Source: Tannerella sp.
GTDB lineage: Bacteria > Bacteroidota > Bacteroidia > Bacteroidales > Tannerellaceae
Length of the DNA stretch: 10,323 nucleotides
Direction: 5' to 3'
Assembly (NCBI GenBank): GCA_031267485.1
Contig: JAIRYY010000262.1
Span: 1 to 10,323 of the forward strand
Shown here: positions 1 to 6,511 of the stretch, piece by piece
Layout of the letters: each line of letters opens with the position of its first letter
Numbering within the stretch: position 1 is the stretch's first letter
The notes under the pieces: generated by a model
What the model was told of the DNA's origin: nothing
The model's database searches: none
Seen by the model: only the letters and a program-made list of their open reading frames with translations
Translations under genes and position numbers: made by a program

Positions 1-214
1 ATTTTTGCTTGATGCGGTCTATTGTCCGCATCCCCATTTTCAATACTTTGCATATTTCCTCGTTGGTAGATTTGCCCTGTGAATACTCTCCCTCATCAAC
101 ATTGAGCAATACATACGCCGCCCGGTATGTTTGACTTGTATGCGAACCTTTATTCACAATCTTTTGAAGTTCTAAAACTTCATCTTTTGTTAATTGGATT
201 ATATATTTTCTCAT
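1..214 (-). CDS. IS630-family transposase, N-terminal part (cut by window edge)
   Basis: The first 71 codons of a minus-strand gene starting at ATG 214-212 and running off the left edge. The product begins MRKYIIQLTKDEVLELQKIV and continues to a helix-turn-helix-like segment around residues 50-70 (NEEICKVLKMGMRTIDRIKQ). This resembles the N-terminal homeodomain-like DNA-binding region of IS630 transposases, which usually open with M-(K/R)-KY-(I/V)-x-LT and carry an R(T)I-(E/D)-R element in the recognition helix. The catalytic DDE domain would lie outside the window, so completeness and activity cannot be judged. The start is supported by a consensus promoter about 25 nt upstream and the absence of an earlier in-frame ATG nearby. 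The DNA is visibly more A+T-rich than the neighbouring antiporter gene, as expected for an acquired element. Family assignment is by pattern recognition only. Confidence 0.72.
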   Translation of the reverse strand, partial: MRKYIIQLTKDEVLELQKIVNKGSHTSQTYRAAYVLLNVDEGEYSQGKSTNEEICKVLKMGMRTIDRIKQK

Positions 215-238
215 CTTTGTGGAAAATTAAAATTTCTG

Positions 239-269
239 CAAAGGTAATATGTATTTACGGCATATCAAA
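239..269 (-). promoter_or_regulatory. Bacteroidota-type promoter of the transposase gene
   Basis: Read on the minus strand, TTTG (269-266) is followed by 19 nt and TACCTTTG (246-239), an exact fit to the Bacteroidota housekeeping consensus TTTG-N19-21-TAnnTTTG. Transcription would start near 232, leaving a leader of roughly 18 nt before ATG 214. The -33 box lies only a few bases from the antiporter stop codon (271-273). Confidence 0.75.
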
Positions 270-270
270 A

Positions 271-1224
271 TTAACTTAACACTAGTATAAGGTATAGTGC
301 GTAAATGCAGAGCAGGGAAAATCCTGCGGGGCGTTTTATTTCGTGGGATTTGTTTGTCAGCACAAAAACGAGAACGAGCAGGCTGCCTGATGCGGCCATC
401 GCCAGATCCGCCGCCATGTTGTTATATGCGGGTAAAGGTCTTATCATGGCGCTTATGCCCAGGATAAAAAAGATATTGAATATGTTTGAACCGATAATGT
501 TTCCCAGCGCGATGTTGGAATTTTTCTTCACTGCCGCGACAACTGACGTGGCCAGTTCCGGCAGGGATGTGCCCAGCGCAACAATGGTTAATCCGATGAC
601 GGCCTGACTGATACCCAGCGATTCGGCAATTGCGGTCGCACTGTTCACAATAAGCTGTCCGCCAACCACCAGCATGAACAGGCCTGCGACGACAAGAATA
701 CCGGACAGCCATATCTTTTGCGGCCTGCTTTTATCTTCCGGCGCCCCCTCCTTTTCATCCGAATGTCTGTTTTTTATCATATTCCTGACCGTCACATACA
801 TGAAAAATAAGAACACGGCCAGCAGGATAATGCCGTCCGTCAGCGAGATCTCATCATCCGGCGCCCAGGCCAGGACGAGAATGGCAACGGGAGCGAGCAG
901 GCTCAGCGGAATATCAAACTTCCGCGAGGCGGCCTGTGATTTTATGGGATAAACCAGCGCCGACACGCCCAGAATGACAAATATATTGATCGTATTACTG
1001 CCGATGATATTCGTCAGGGCAATATCCGTCGTGTCCGGGTTCATTGCGGCCACCACGTTCACCACCAGCTCCGGTGCGGACGTTCCGAAAGCGACAATCG
1101 TAAGACCAATGACCAGGTCCGACACATTGAAACGCCTGGCAAGCCCGACAGCGCCCTCCACCAGACAGTTCGCGCCCCATATCAGTAAAACGAATCCGAC
1201 AACAATTAAAATATAGTCTGTCAT
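271..1224 (-). CDS. Calcium/sodium antiporter, CaCA superfamily (YrbG type)
   Basis: Inner-membrane cation exchanger, expected to swap Ca2+ for Na+. The 317-residue product (from ATG 1224) shows the internal duplication of the family. Alpha-1 repeat at about 36-86 contains GTSAPE (47-52) and GSN (75-77); alpha-2 repeat at about 207-257 contains GTSLPE (218-223) and GSN (245-247). The acidic residue in each GTSxPE forms the cation site in this superfamily. About ten hydrophobic segments are visible, with a charged cytosolic loop at about 148-170 separating the halves. ATG 1224 gives the usual family N-terminus (MTDYILIVVGFVLLIWGA). An in-frame ATG at 1284 would add 20 residues that do not resemble the family. 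It lies 87 nt downstream of the haem lipoprotein gene on the same strand, so it may be a third member of that transcription unit. The C-terminus directly abuts the insertion sequence. Confidence 0.9.
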   Translation of the reverse strand: MTDYILIVVGFVLLIWGANCLVEGAVGLARRFNVSDLVIGLTIVAFGTSAPELVVNVVAAMNPDTTDIALTNIIGSNTINIFVILGVSALVYPIKSQAASRKFDIPLSLLAPVAILVLAWAPDDEISLTDGIILLAVFLFFMYVTVRNMIKNRHSDEKEGAPEDKSRPQKIWLSGILVVAGLFMLVVGGQLIVNSATAIAESLGISQAVIGLTIVALGTSLPELATSVVAAVKKNSNIALGNIIGSNIFNIFFILGISAMIRPLPAYNNMAADLAMAASGSLLVLVFVLTNKSHEIKRPAGFSLLCIYALYLILVLS

Positions 1225-1267
1225 AATACATGCAAATAAAAAAAACGTGTAAAAGTAATCATAAAAC

Positions 1268-1311
1268 CGGAATAACCCGGACATTCGCGCCTGCCATGGC
1301 GGAACAACCCG
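1268..1311 (-). repeat. Near-identical 12-bp direct repeat in the leader of the antiporter gene
   Basis: On the plus strand CGGAATAACCCG (1268-1279) and CGGAACAACCCG (1300-1311) differ at one base and start 32 bp apart, about three helical turns. They fill most of the gap between the lipoprotein stop codon and the antiporter start. The spacing would suit a regulator bound on one face of the DNA, but chance similarity is possible. Confidence 0.35.
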
Positions 1312-2829
1312 TCAGTGAGCGATGTTTTCGGCCGATTTTGATACGGGAAAACTGCGTTCGTCGGAGAATTTAACATCCACGCCCCTGTCATTCCGCGCAG
1401 CATCGACGATATCATGGCTTTTCACGCGGATTCTGCCCTTCACAAATTCCGGGATATTGTACGATTTCATAAAATCATGATAGTGATTCGCCTCTTTCTG
1501 CGGCAGAAGAAACGGTTTGCCGGCCTTTCCGTTTTCGTCTATGTAGGCAAAACAGGGATGCGTGTACAGGCCGTCCGTGCGACGGCTGCCGAAGACAATC
1601 CACCGGCTGTTGCTGCTCCACGAGTGATAACTCTCCGCTTCGTCGCTGTTTGCCTCATGAAGCGGATAATGTTCCTTTGTCTCCAGGCGAATCATGTACA
1701 GATCCGCGTCCCTGTGCCATACGAAAAAATTGCCATACGCGGACAGCGTGTACAGCAAAAATTTCCCGTCGGGCGAAACACGCGGAAGCGACACGCTTTT
1801 GTTCATCTTCCCCGCGTTGTACAGGGTATCCACCGCCTCTCCGAAAGCTCTCGTTTCCGGATCAAAGGAGACGGAGCACAGGCTGTACTTCACCTTTTCG
1901 AACCCGTCAGGCATCTCCCGCACGTCGGCTGTACAGAAATACAGGGTCTTACCGTCGGGCGAAAATGTGGGGAACGTTTCGTAGCAATCTTTCGAGAAAA
2001 GATGCGGCGCGGTCACAAGCTCTTTCCCGTCCACATCGTACACGACCACATCCGAGGACATATCGAACACCTCAATCCTGTTCGGGTCGTTCGCATGAAA
2101 GGCCTGCCTCGTGTCGTTCACCGTAAAGGCTACGTATTTGCCGGACGGATGCCACGACGGATAGACCAAAGCCGATACGGTACGGTCGGTCTTTGTGTTT
2201 AACTTCTCAACCCGTTCGCCGTCGGTCACATACGTGCCGGGATACGTCTTGCGCATGTGAAACAGCATCCTGTCCGGGTCCTGATTGCAAAAGGAATGAC
2301 AGTTCATGCAATTGCCTCCGGTCATCCTGTTTTCTATCACCGCGTACTGCCTGAAATTGTCCAGCCGCCTCTGATAGATGCCCATTTCATTCCACAGCGT
2401 ATAACCGGGAACGATCAGGCGGTATGCGATATACGGGTCCGCCGGTTCGTTTGCCACATGCAGGTAAAAAGGCAGAAAACGCTTCCACTCGCCGCCGGTT
2501 TTCACGCATACCGTCATTTTCAGGCTTTTGCCCGCGGATTCCCTCAGCAGATTCCGCCATCCCGACAGAGGGATATCGAAAGACCCGTTCCGGCCCTTTA
2601 CTTCCATTTTCCGGTCTCCCGATTCGACGAAAAGGAAGGAACCGGCGTAATCTCCGTTTACAAGCCTGAAGTTCAACGGTGCAATATTTTCCGGGATTGT
2701 CACGTCCGTATAATCCGGGAAGATGCCGGGCATCTCGTCTATCGTCCCGGTAATCCGGACAGGCCGGGTGCATCCCGCAAAAATCGAAACAGCAAGCAGG
2801 AAATACAGTTTTATCTTCATTGTGTTCAT
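1312..2829 (-). CDS. Lipoprotein with one CXXCH haem-c motif and a TolB/PD40-like beta-propeller
   Basis: A 505-residue exported protein of unknown function. Residues 1-20 form a lipoprotein signal peptide ending in IFAGC, with Cys20 the lipidated residue. Residues 25-165 form an N-terminal domain I do not recognise. CMNCH at 174-178 is a classical CXXCH covalent haem-c site; His192 and several methionines (168, 175, 188, 193) could supply the second axial ligand. From about 220, four PD40/WD40-like blades are visible: YPSWHPSGKYVAF (223-235), FPTFSPDGKTLYF (286-298), LPRVSPDGKFLLY (348-360) and a diverged YHSWSSNSRWIVF (401-413). Such propellers usually bind proteins or ligands. ATG 2829 is 3 nt after the stop of the upstream membrane-protein gene, so the two should be co-translated; an in-frame ATG at 2820 is an alternative start. 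Similar Bacteroidota proteins are often labelled cytochrome c biosynthesis protein, a name this sequence does not itself support. Domain content is secure, role is not. Confidence 0.78.
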   Translation of the reverse strand: MNTMKIKLYFLLAVSIFAGCTRPVRITGTIDEMPGIFPDYTDVTIPENIAPLNFRLVNGDYAGSFLFVESGDRKMEVKGRNGSFDIPLSGWRNLLRESAGKSLKMTVCVKTGGEWKRFLPFYLHVANEPADPYIAYRLIVPGYTLWNEMGIYQRRLDNFRQYAVIENRMTGGNCMNCHSFCNQDPDRMLFHMRKTYPGTYVTDGERVEKLNTKTDRTVSALVYPSWHPSGKYVAFTVNDTRQAFHANDPNRIEVFDMSSDVVVYDVDGKELVTAPHLFSKDCYETFPTFSPDGKTLYFCTADVREMPDGFEKVKYSLCSVSFDPETRAFGEAVDTLYNAGKMNKSVSLPRVSPDGKFLLYTLSAYGNFFVWHRDADLYMIRLETKEHYPLHEANSDEAESYHSWSSNSRWIVFGSRRTDGLYTHPCFAYIDENGKAGKPFLLPQKEANHYHDFMKSYNIPEFVKGRIRVKSHDIVDAARNDRGVDVKFSDERSFPVSKSAENIAH

Positions 2830-2832
2830 TTG

Positions 2833-4593
2833 TCACTTAAACATATAATAATACCAGTACGTGTCTCCAAACGAGGATTTCACAAAATCGGACAGGCGGG
2901 GTTTGTTCTTATTCGCCAGAATGAAAGCCTTATATTGCAGAAACCGTGCGATAACCGGCGCCGAAACGCCCTTTTCCGCCCATACTTCCGCACCTTTGCT
3001 TTCATTGAGAATGATAACCGCCTCCTGAAACGACAGCGGAAGAACAGGGAGCACATCCGTCCCGTAATACCTGTCCAGGAATTGGCCGAAAAGCTCCGGA
3101 TTCTTCATCAAAAGGTACATGACCCCCGTATATTCCATGGGGTTCCTGTTCTCCGGATTCTGAATGGACAGGCTCATCAGTTCCATGTCCGAGACCTGGG
3201 TCGCGAACAGAAAATTATCCGCAGGCAGGGATTTTCGCCGCCTGGCGTATTCCGGATTGCGGTTCACTTCGCCGTCATTGTACAGATAGCGGCGCATCTC
3301 CCCGGCCCAGCCATCGTATGCGAATGTTTTCTCCAGCAGGCCGATATATTTTTCCGCCACGGCATAGTCCCCGTATATCAGGTTTGTCTCCACAAGGCGC
3401 TGCAGCATGCGGCCGGTTCTGTGGCCGGGCGAACTTGTGTTTGCCTCGAACGCCATATTCTGCGAAGCTCCGGTATGGCCAATCGCATAATAAATATCGC
3501 TCAGCAGCATTGCCACCGTCTGGGAATTATTCATCGGTATCATAAGCGATTGAGGCCCTTTCTGGTCGAACCGGAACAGGCTGTCGGCAAGTTCGCCCTT
3601 TTCGGCAAGCGAAAGATTCAACATGCATAGATACAGATAATTTGACACGCTCCCCCTGTTCATTTCAATGATTTCATCAAACTGTTTTGTCCTGTAACGG
3701 TATTCCATTTCCTTGTATCTCAGCGAGCGCATATCGCCATACGTTTTGATGCCGAAAACGGCCGTCAGTCCGGCCAGCGCCACCTGCGCAACCACACCGG
3801 CCGTCCTTTTCCCGCCCGACCATGATTTCCGCGGACGCAGGAGGGTTGTCGCCGTTATTATCAACAGCAGCAGCGCCCACGGGGCGTATATCGCAAAGTC
3901 GCCGGGCGTCAACGAATGATGATAGAACATATCCGGGAGAAAAGCAAAGCGATATTCCCCGACATAAGCATACCGTACGCTCAGGAACGCCAGCAAAAAC
4001 GCCTCCGCGCAGGGAATGAGGAACAGCCAGCTCCTTGATGGTTTCGACAGCAGCTCCCTGACGAACACGGACAGGGCAAAGAGAATGGCGACGGAACCGC
4101 CCGCCCAGAAAAGAACAGGGATCGCCGCCACGGTATACGTCAGCTTCAGCCATGCCACATTCAGATTCACATATACGGCGAGCAGCAGCAGAACAAGCAT
4201 ATAGGCAACCGTCCCCTGCATAAAATAATTGAAGTCAAGATGAATAAAAAGCAGGCCGCACACCGTCAGGAAAGAAAAAAAATACACAAGCGTGGAATCC
4301 CTGTCCATGCGTTTTATCAGGAGATGCACAAGTATGCCCGCAACCGTCAGCAGGGTGGATGTGATGAGCGCTCCGGCATAGGGATAAATGAAAAACTGAA
4401 CAAGAAATTCATACACAAGCAGGCAGAACCCGCCAATCTCCCCAAGCGTTGAGAAAACATAAGCGCCGTCATACAGAAACAGCCGGTACTGCTCTATATG
4501 ATAGAAATGAAACCGGAATACCGATTGCAGAAAAACCGATAATGCCAGCCACAACGCAACGTAAAATACTGTATTCGTTCCTCTAAACTGCAT
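2833..4593 (-). CDS. Multispanning membrane protein resembling the DUF6057 family
   Basis: A 586-residue protein with a membrane half and a soluble half. Residues 1-285 contain about nine hydrophobic segments (roughly 8-26, 46-70, 74-95, 100-118, 124-142, 150-178, 187-205, 235-252, 266-283). Residues 290-586 are soluble, rich in helices and TPR-like in texture, for example 402-440 (LIYGDYAVAEKYIGLLEKTF). It ends in an aromatic stretch, SFGDTYWYYYMFK. The N-terminus (FRFHFYHIEQYRLFLY at 26-41) and the tail match my memory of Bacteroidota proteins called DUF6057, whose function is unknown to me. No catalytic motif is evident. It is first in an operon with the haem-propeller lipoprotein and is preceded by a consensus promoter. 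ATG 4593 is chosen because it gives a normal first membrane segment and sits about 25 nt after the predicted transcription start. Confidence 0.72.
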   Translation of the reverse strand: MQFRGTNTVFYVALWLALSVFLQSVFRFHFYHIEQYRLFLYDGAYVFSTLGEIGGFCLLVYEFLVQFFIYPYAGALITSTLLTVAGILVHLLIKRMDRDSTLVYFFSFLTVCGLLFIHLDFNYFMQGTVAYMLVLLLLAVYVNLNVAWLKLTYTVAAIPVLFWAGGSVAILFALSVFVRELLSKPSRSWLFLIPCAEAFLLAFLSVRYAYVGEYRFAFLPDMFYHHSLTPGDFAIYAPWALLLLIITATTLLRPRKSWSGGKRTAGVVAQVALAGLTAVFGIKTYGDMRSLRYKEMEYRYRTKQFDEIIEMNRGSVSNYLYLCMLNLSLAEKGELADSLFRFDQKGPQSLMIPMNNSQTVAMLLSDIYYAIGHTGASQNMAFEANTSSPGHRTGRMLQRLVETNLIYGDYAVAEKYIGLLEKTFAYDGWAGEMRRYLYNDGEVNRNPEYARRRKSLPADNFLFATQVSDMELMSLSIQNPENRNPMEYTGVMYLLMKNPELFGQFLDRYYGTDVLPVLPLSFQEAVIILNESKGAEVWAEKGVSAPVIARFLQYKAFILANKNKPRLSDFVKSSFGDTYWYYYMFK

Positions 4594-4624
4594 GACTGCA
4601 AATTTTTATTTTCATAATGGCCTG

Positions 4625-4655
4625 CAAATATAGATACAATAAACAATATATCAAA
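4625..4655 (-). promoter_or_regulatory. Consensus promoter of the DUF6057-like / haem lipoprotein operon
   Basis: On the minus strand TTTG (4655-4652), a 19-nt spacer and TATATTTG (4632-4625, followed by C) fit the Bacteroidota housekeeping consensus exactly. Transcription should begin near 4618, giving a leader of about 25 nt before ATG 4593. The quality of the match suggests constitutive RpoD-dependent expression. Confidence 0.8.
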
Positions 4656-4698
4656 CAGATTGCCAATCCGGATTTGGCCGGGCAGACATCAATACCGC

Positions 4699-4727
4699 AC
4701 TGACAAACGTGAAACTGACAAATTGTC
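4699..4727. promoter_or_regulatory. Palindrome GACAA-A-TTGTC with a repeated ACTGACAAA, candidate operator
   Basis: ACTGACAAA occurs at 4699-4707 and again at 4714-4722. The second copy runs into an 11-bp palindrome, GACAA-A-TTGTC (4717-4727), followed by another TGTC at 4729-4732 if one mismatch is allowed in its context. The site lies about 180 bp upstream of the htrA start and 60 bp upstream of the divergent promoter. A stress-regulator operator would fit an HtrA gene, but no regulator can be named. Confidence 0.4.
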
Positions 4728-4908
4728 TGTCCTAAATGTTAAAATGAACTGAAACGGTCTACGGTATAGTTAAGCTGGGTTAATACCTCCCCTATCCGGT
4801 TAAAAGTGTTAAAAAACAGAGTATGACGGGAAATAATTGCATTTTTTTTGAGTTAAATCTGCAGAAGTATAGTTGTTAAATTTAAGAATTTATAAAACAA
4901 TAAGAGCT

Positions 4909-6414
4909 ATGGAAAAATTTAAAAAAAATCTATGGAATGCTGTATTAATCATATTAATCAGCGGAGGAGTAGCGGCAGGAGTAACAGCTCTCGTTATTGA
5001 AAATAAAAATGACGGCAGAGGTCTGCGCGCCGGAGAGGCGGACGGTTCCTTTAAACAGCCTGTCCGTTTGACCACGTACGATGGCGTTGCGGCGGAAAAC
5101 ACCGATTTCACATACGCCGCCGAAAAAACAGTGCATGCGGTTGTACACATAAAAGTGACGTCCACCGTCTCTGTCGGGAGACAGTATACCGACCCGTTCG
5201 AGTTCATTTTCGGATTCGGAGGAGACAGTCGGCCAAGACAGCAGATACGCAGAGGCTCCGGCTCGGGGGTTATCATTTCCACCGACGGTTACATTATCAC
5301 GAACAATCACGTGATAGAGGGGGCGGACAGCATCAGCGTCACACTGAACGACAAGCGGACGTTCACGGGGAAGGTCGTCGGTTCCGATCCGACGACGGAC
5401 ATCGCCCTGATAAGGATTGAAGCCGAAGACTTGCAGCCCGTCACGTTTGGCGATTCCGAGAAGCTGAAAGTGGGCGAATGGGTTCTGGCCGTGGGCAATC
5501 CGTTCGACCTGGCGTCCACCGTAACCGCCGGAATTGTGAGCGCCAAAGGGCGGTCTTTCCTGATGGGAGAAAGCAATCAGGAAAAAATCACGTCATTCAT
5601 TCAGACGGATGCGGCCGTCAATGTAGGCAACAGTGGCGGGGCGCTCGTGAACACGAAGGGCGAACTGGTGGGCATCAACACGATGATTTTTTCGCCAACG
5701 GGTAATTTTGCCGGATATTCCTTTGCCGTACCGATAAGCATTGCGGGCAAAGTCGTCAGCGACCTGAAGAAATACGGAAGCGTACAGCGCGCCATGCTGG
5801 GCGTAATCATCGCCGACCCGGAAGAAGCCCGGCAGCGGGGAGACTCGAAGGTGAAGGAACTGGAAGGCGCCTACGTCTCGGATTTTGCAATGCGCAGCTC
5901 GGCCAAGGAGGCCGGAGTGGAAGTGGGCGACGTCATCACGTCCGTCAACGGCAATAAAGTGACGTCCGTCAACAGCCTGCAGGAACAGGTCATAAAATAC
6001 CAGCCGGGCGACCGGGTCACGATCAAGGTGGACCGTTACGGGACCGAAAAGGAATTTAGCGTGGAGTTGAAAAACGTCCAGGGCAACACCGAAATCATAA
6101 AGGGCGGCGGCAACAGCGCCGAGGTGCTTGGAGCCGCGTTCAAAGTCCTCAGCGACAAGGATAAGCGAAGCTACGGCATAGGCTACGGGATTGAAGTGTA
6201 TGACGTCTCGAAAGGTAAAATCAGAGACTGCGGAATCCGCAAAGGTTTTGTCATTATGATTGTGAACGATCAGAAAATACAAACCCCGGAAGATTTCTAC
6301 GGTATTGTCGATAAAATACTTAAGGGAGGCACCGACGAAAAAGGCCTTCTCATCAAGGGATTTTACCCCAATACGGGAGCTACAAGGCATTACGCAATTG
6401 ATTTAATCGATTAA
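4909..6414 (+). CDS. htrA: HtrA/DegP-like periplasmic serine protease with two PDZ regions
   Basis: Envelope quality-control protease and chaperone, degrading misfolded periplasmic proteins. From ATG 4909 the product is 501 residues. An N-terminal hydrophobic segment (about 8-30) is an uncleaved anchor or signal. The trypsin-like domain holds the catalytic triad: His134 in TNNHVIEG, Asp164 in DPTTDIALI and Ser242 in NVGNSGGAL. PDZ1 spans about 292-388 (AMLGVIIAD, then AGVEVGDVITSVNGNKV) and a diverged second PDZ about 400-501 (CGIRKGFVIMIVNDQKI). Length and order are typical of Bacteroidota HtrA. The residue two before Gly-Asn-Ser is Val, where Pro is more common (NPGNSGG); this should not abolish activity. 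An in-frame TTG at 4873 would add 12 residues; ATG 4909 is preferred because the hydrophobic segment then follows a short basic start. Transcribed divergently from the DUF6057-like operon. No strong terminator follows; a weak A+T-rich hairpin overlaps the stop. Confidence 0.93.
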   Translation: MEKFKKNLWNAVLIILISGGVAAGVTALVIENKNDGRGLRAGEADGSFKQPVRLTTYDGVAAENTDFTYAAEKTVHAVVHIKVTSTVSVGRQYTDPFEFIFGFGGDSRPRQQIRRGSGSGVIISTDGYIITNNHVIEGADSISVTLNDKRTFTGKVVGSDPTTDIALIRIEAEDLQPVTFGDSEKLKVGEWVLAVGNPFDLASTVTAGIVSAKGRSFLMGESNQEKITSFIQTDAAVNVGNSGGALVNTKGELVGINTMIFSPTGNFAGYSFAVPISIAGKVVSDLKKYGSVQRAMLGVIIADPEEARQRGDSKVKELEGAYVSDFAMRSSAKEAGVEVGDVITSVNGNKVTSVNSLQEQVIKYQPGDRVTIKVDRYGTEKEFSVELKNVQGNTEIIKGGGNSAEVLGAAFKVLSDKDKRSYGIGYGIEVYDVSKGKIRDCGIRKGFVIMIVNDQKIQTPEDFYGIVDKILKGGTDEKGLLIKGFYPNTGATRHYAIDLID

Positions 6415-6449
6415 GGTTATTTAATTTAACTTAAAAAACAGGGGCGCAT

Positions 6450-6477
6450 ATAGTACATTCCGAAAAAAATGTACTAT
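6450..6477. promoter_or_regulatory. 9-bp inverted repeat overlapping the rpoD -7 box
   Basis: ATAGTACAT (6450-6458) and ATGTACTAT (6469-6477) are perfect inverted repeats separated by 10 nt. The right arm overlaps the first three bases of the -7 box, and the left arm falls at the place where a -33 TTTG would be expected and is absent. This arrangement suits an operator for a dimeric regulator. It is not G+C-rich and has no following T-run in the plus direction, so it is not a terminator for htrA. Confidence 0.45.
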
Positions 6478-6483
6478 CTTTGC
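6475..6483 (+). promoter_or_regulatory. -7 element of the rpoD promoter
   Basis: TATCTTTGC at 6475-6483 is a full match to the Bacteroidota -7 box TAnnTTTGC. No TTTG is found 19-21 nt upstream, so the -33 box is missing or replaced by a regulator site. Transcription would start near 6490, about 22 nt before the rpoD ATG. Confidence 0.7.
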
Positions 6484-6511
6484 ACCCCATTTATAATGAG
6501 GGCGAATTGTA

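Larger units (their letters stand above)
1..270 (-). mobile_element. 5' end of an IS630-type insertion sequence, exact terminus not determined
   Basis: The transposase start and its promoter place one end of an insertion sequence here. IS630 elements insert at TA dinucleotides and end in short terminal inverted repeats, but the second end is outside the window, so the terminus cannot be fixed. The right boundary given (270) is the last base before the antiporter stop codon. TA dinucleotides at 272-273, 283-284 and just beyond are also possible junctions, in which case the last antiporter codons would derive from the element. Confidence 0.5.
4594..4908. other. Divergent intergenic region between the membrane-protein operon and htrA
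   Basis: No gene is visible in this roughly 315-bp stretch. The left third holds the minus-strand promoter (4625-4655). The middle holds the repeat and palindrome at 4699-4727 and a weak imperfect hairpin at 4763-4787 (GGTA...TTAA paired with TTAATACC). No plus-strand site matches both promoter boxes well. The best candidate for htrA is TTTG at 4847-4850, a 17-nt gap and TATAGTTG at 4868-4875, with a short spacer and one mismatch in the -7 box. Confidence 0.5.

Noticed and set aside
1414..2202. Open frame of 262 codons on the plus strand
   Set aside because: Antisense to the haem lipoprotein, with Arg/His/Val-rich composition and no domain; a mirror of the codon use of the real gene.
2257..3630. 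Long open frame of 457 codons on the plus strand
   Set aside because: It runs antisense across the lipoprotein and DUF6057-like genes, crossing their boundary. The translation is rich in His, Arg and Gln with no recognisable domain, whereas the minus-strand frames have signal, membrane and motif structure.
5593..6390. Open frame of 265 codons on the minus strand
   Set aside because: Antisense to the PDZ half of htrA, which has clear family motifs; no motif or promoter supports the opposite frame.
6450..6477. Inverted repeat read as a terminator for htrA
   Set aside because: The arms are A+T-rich and no T-run follows in the direction of htrA transcription; overlap with the rpoD -7 box favours a regulatory role.
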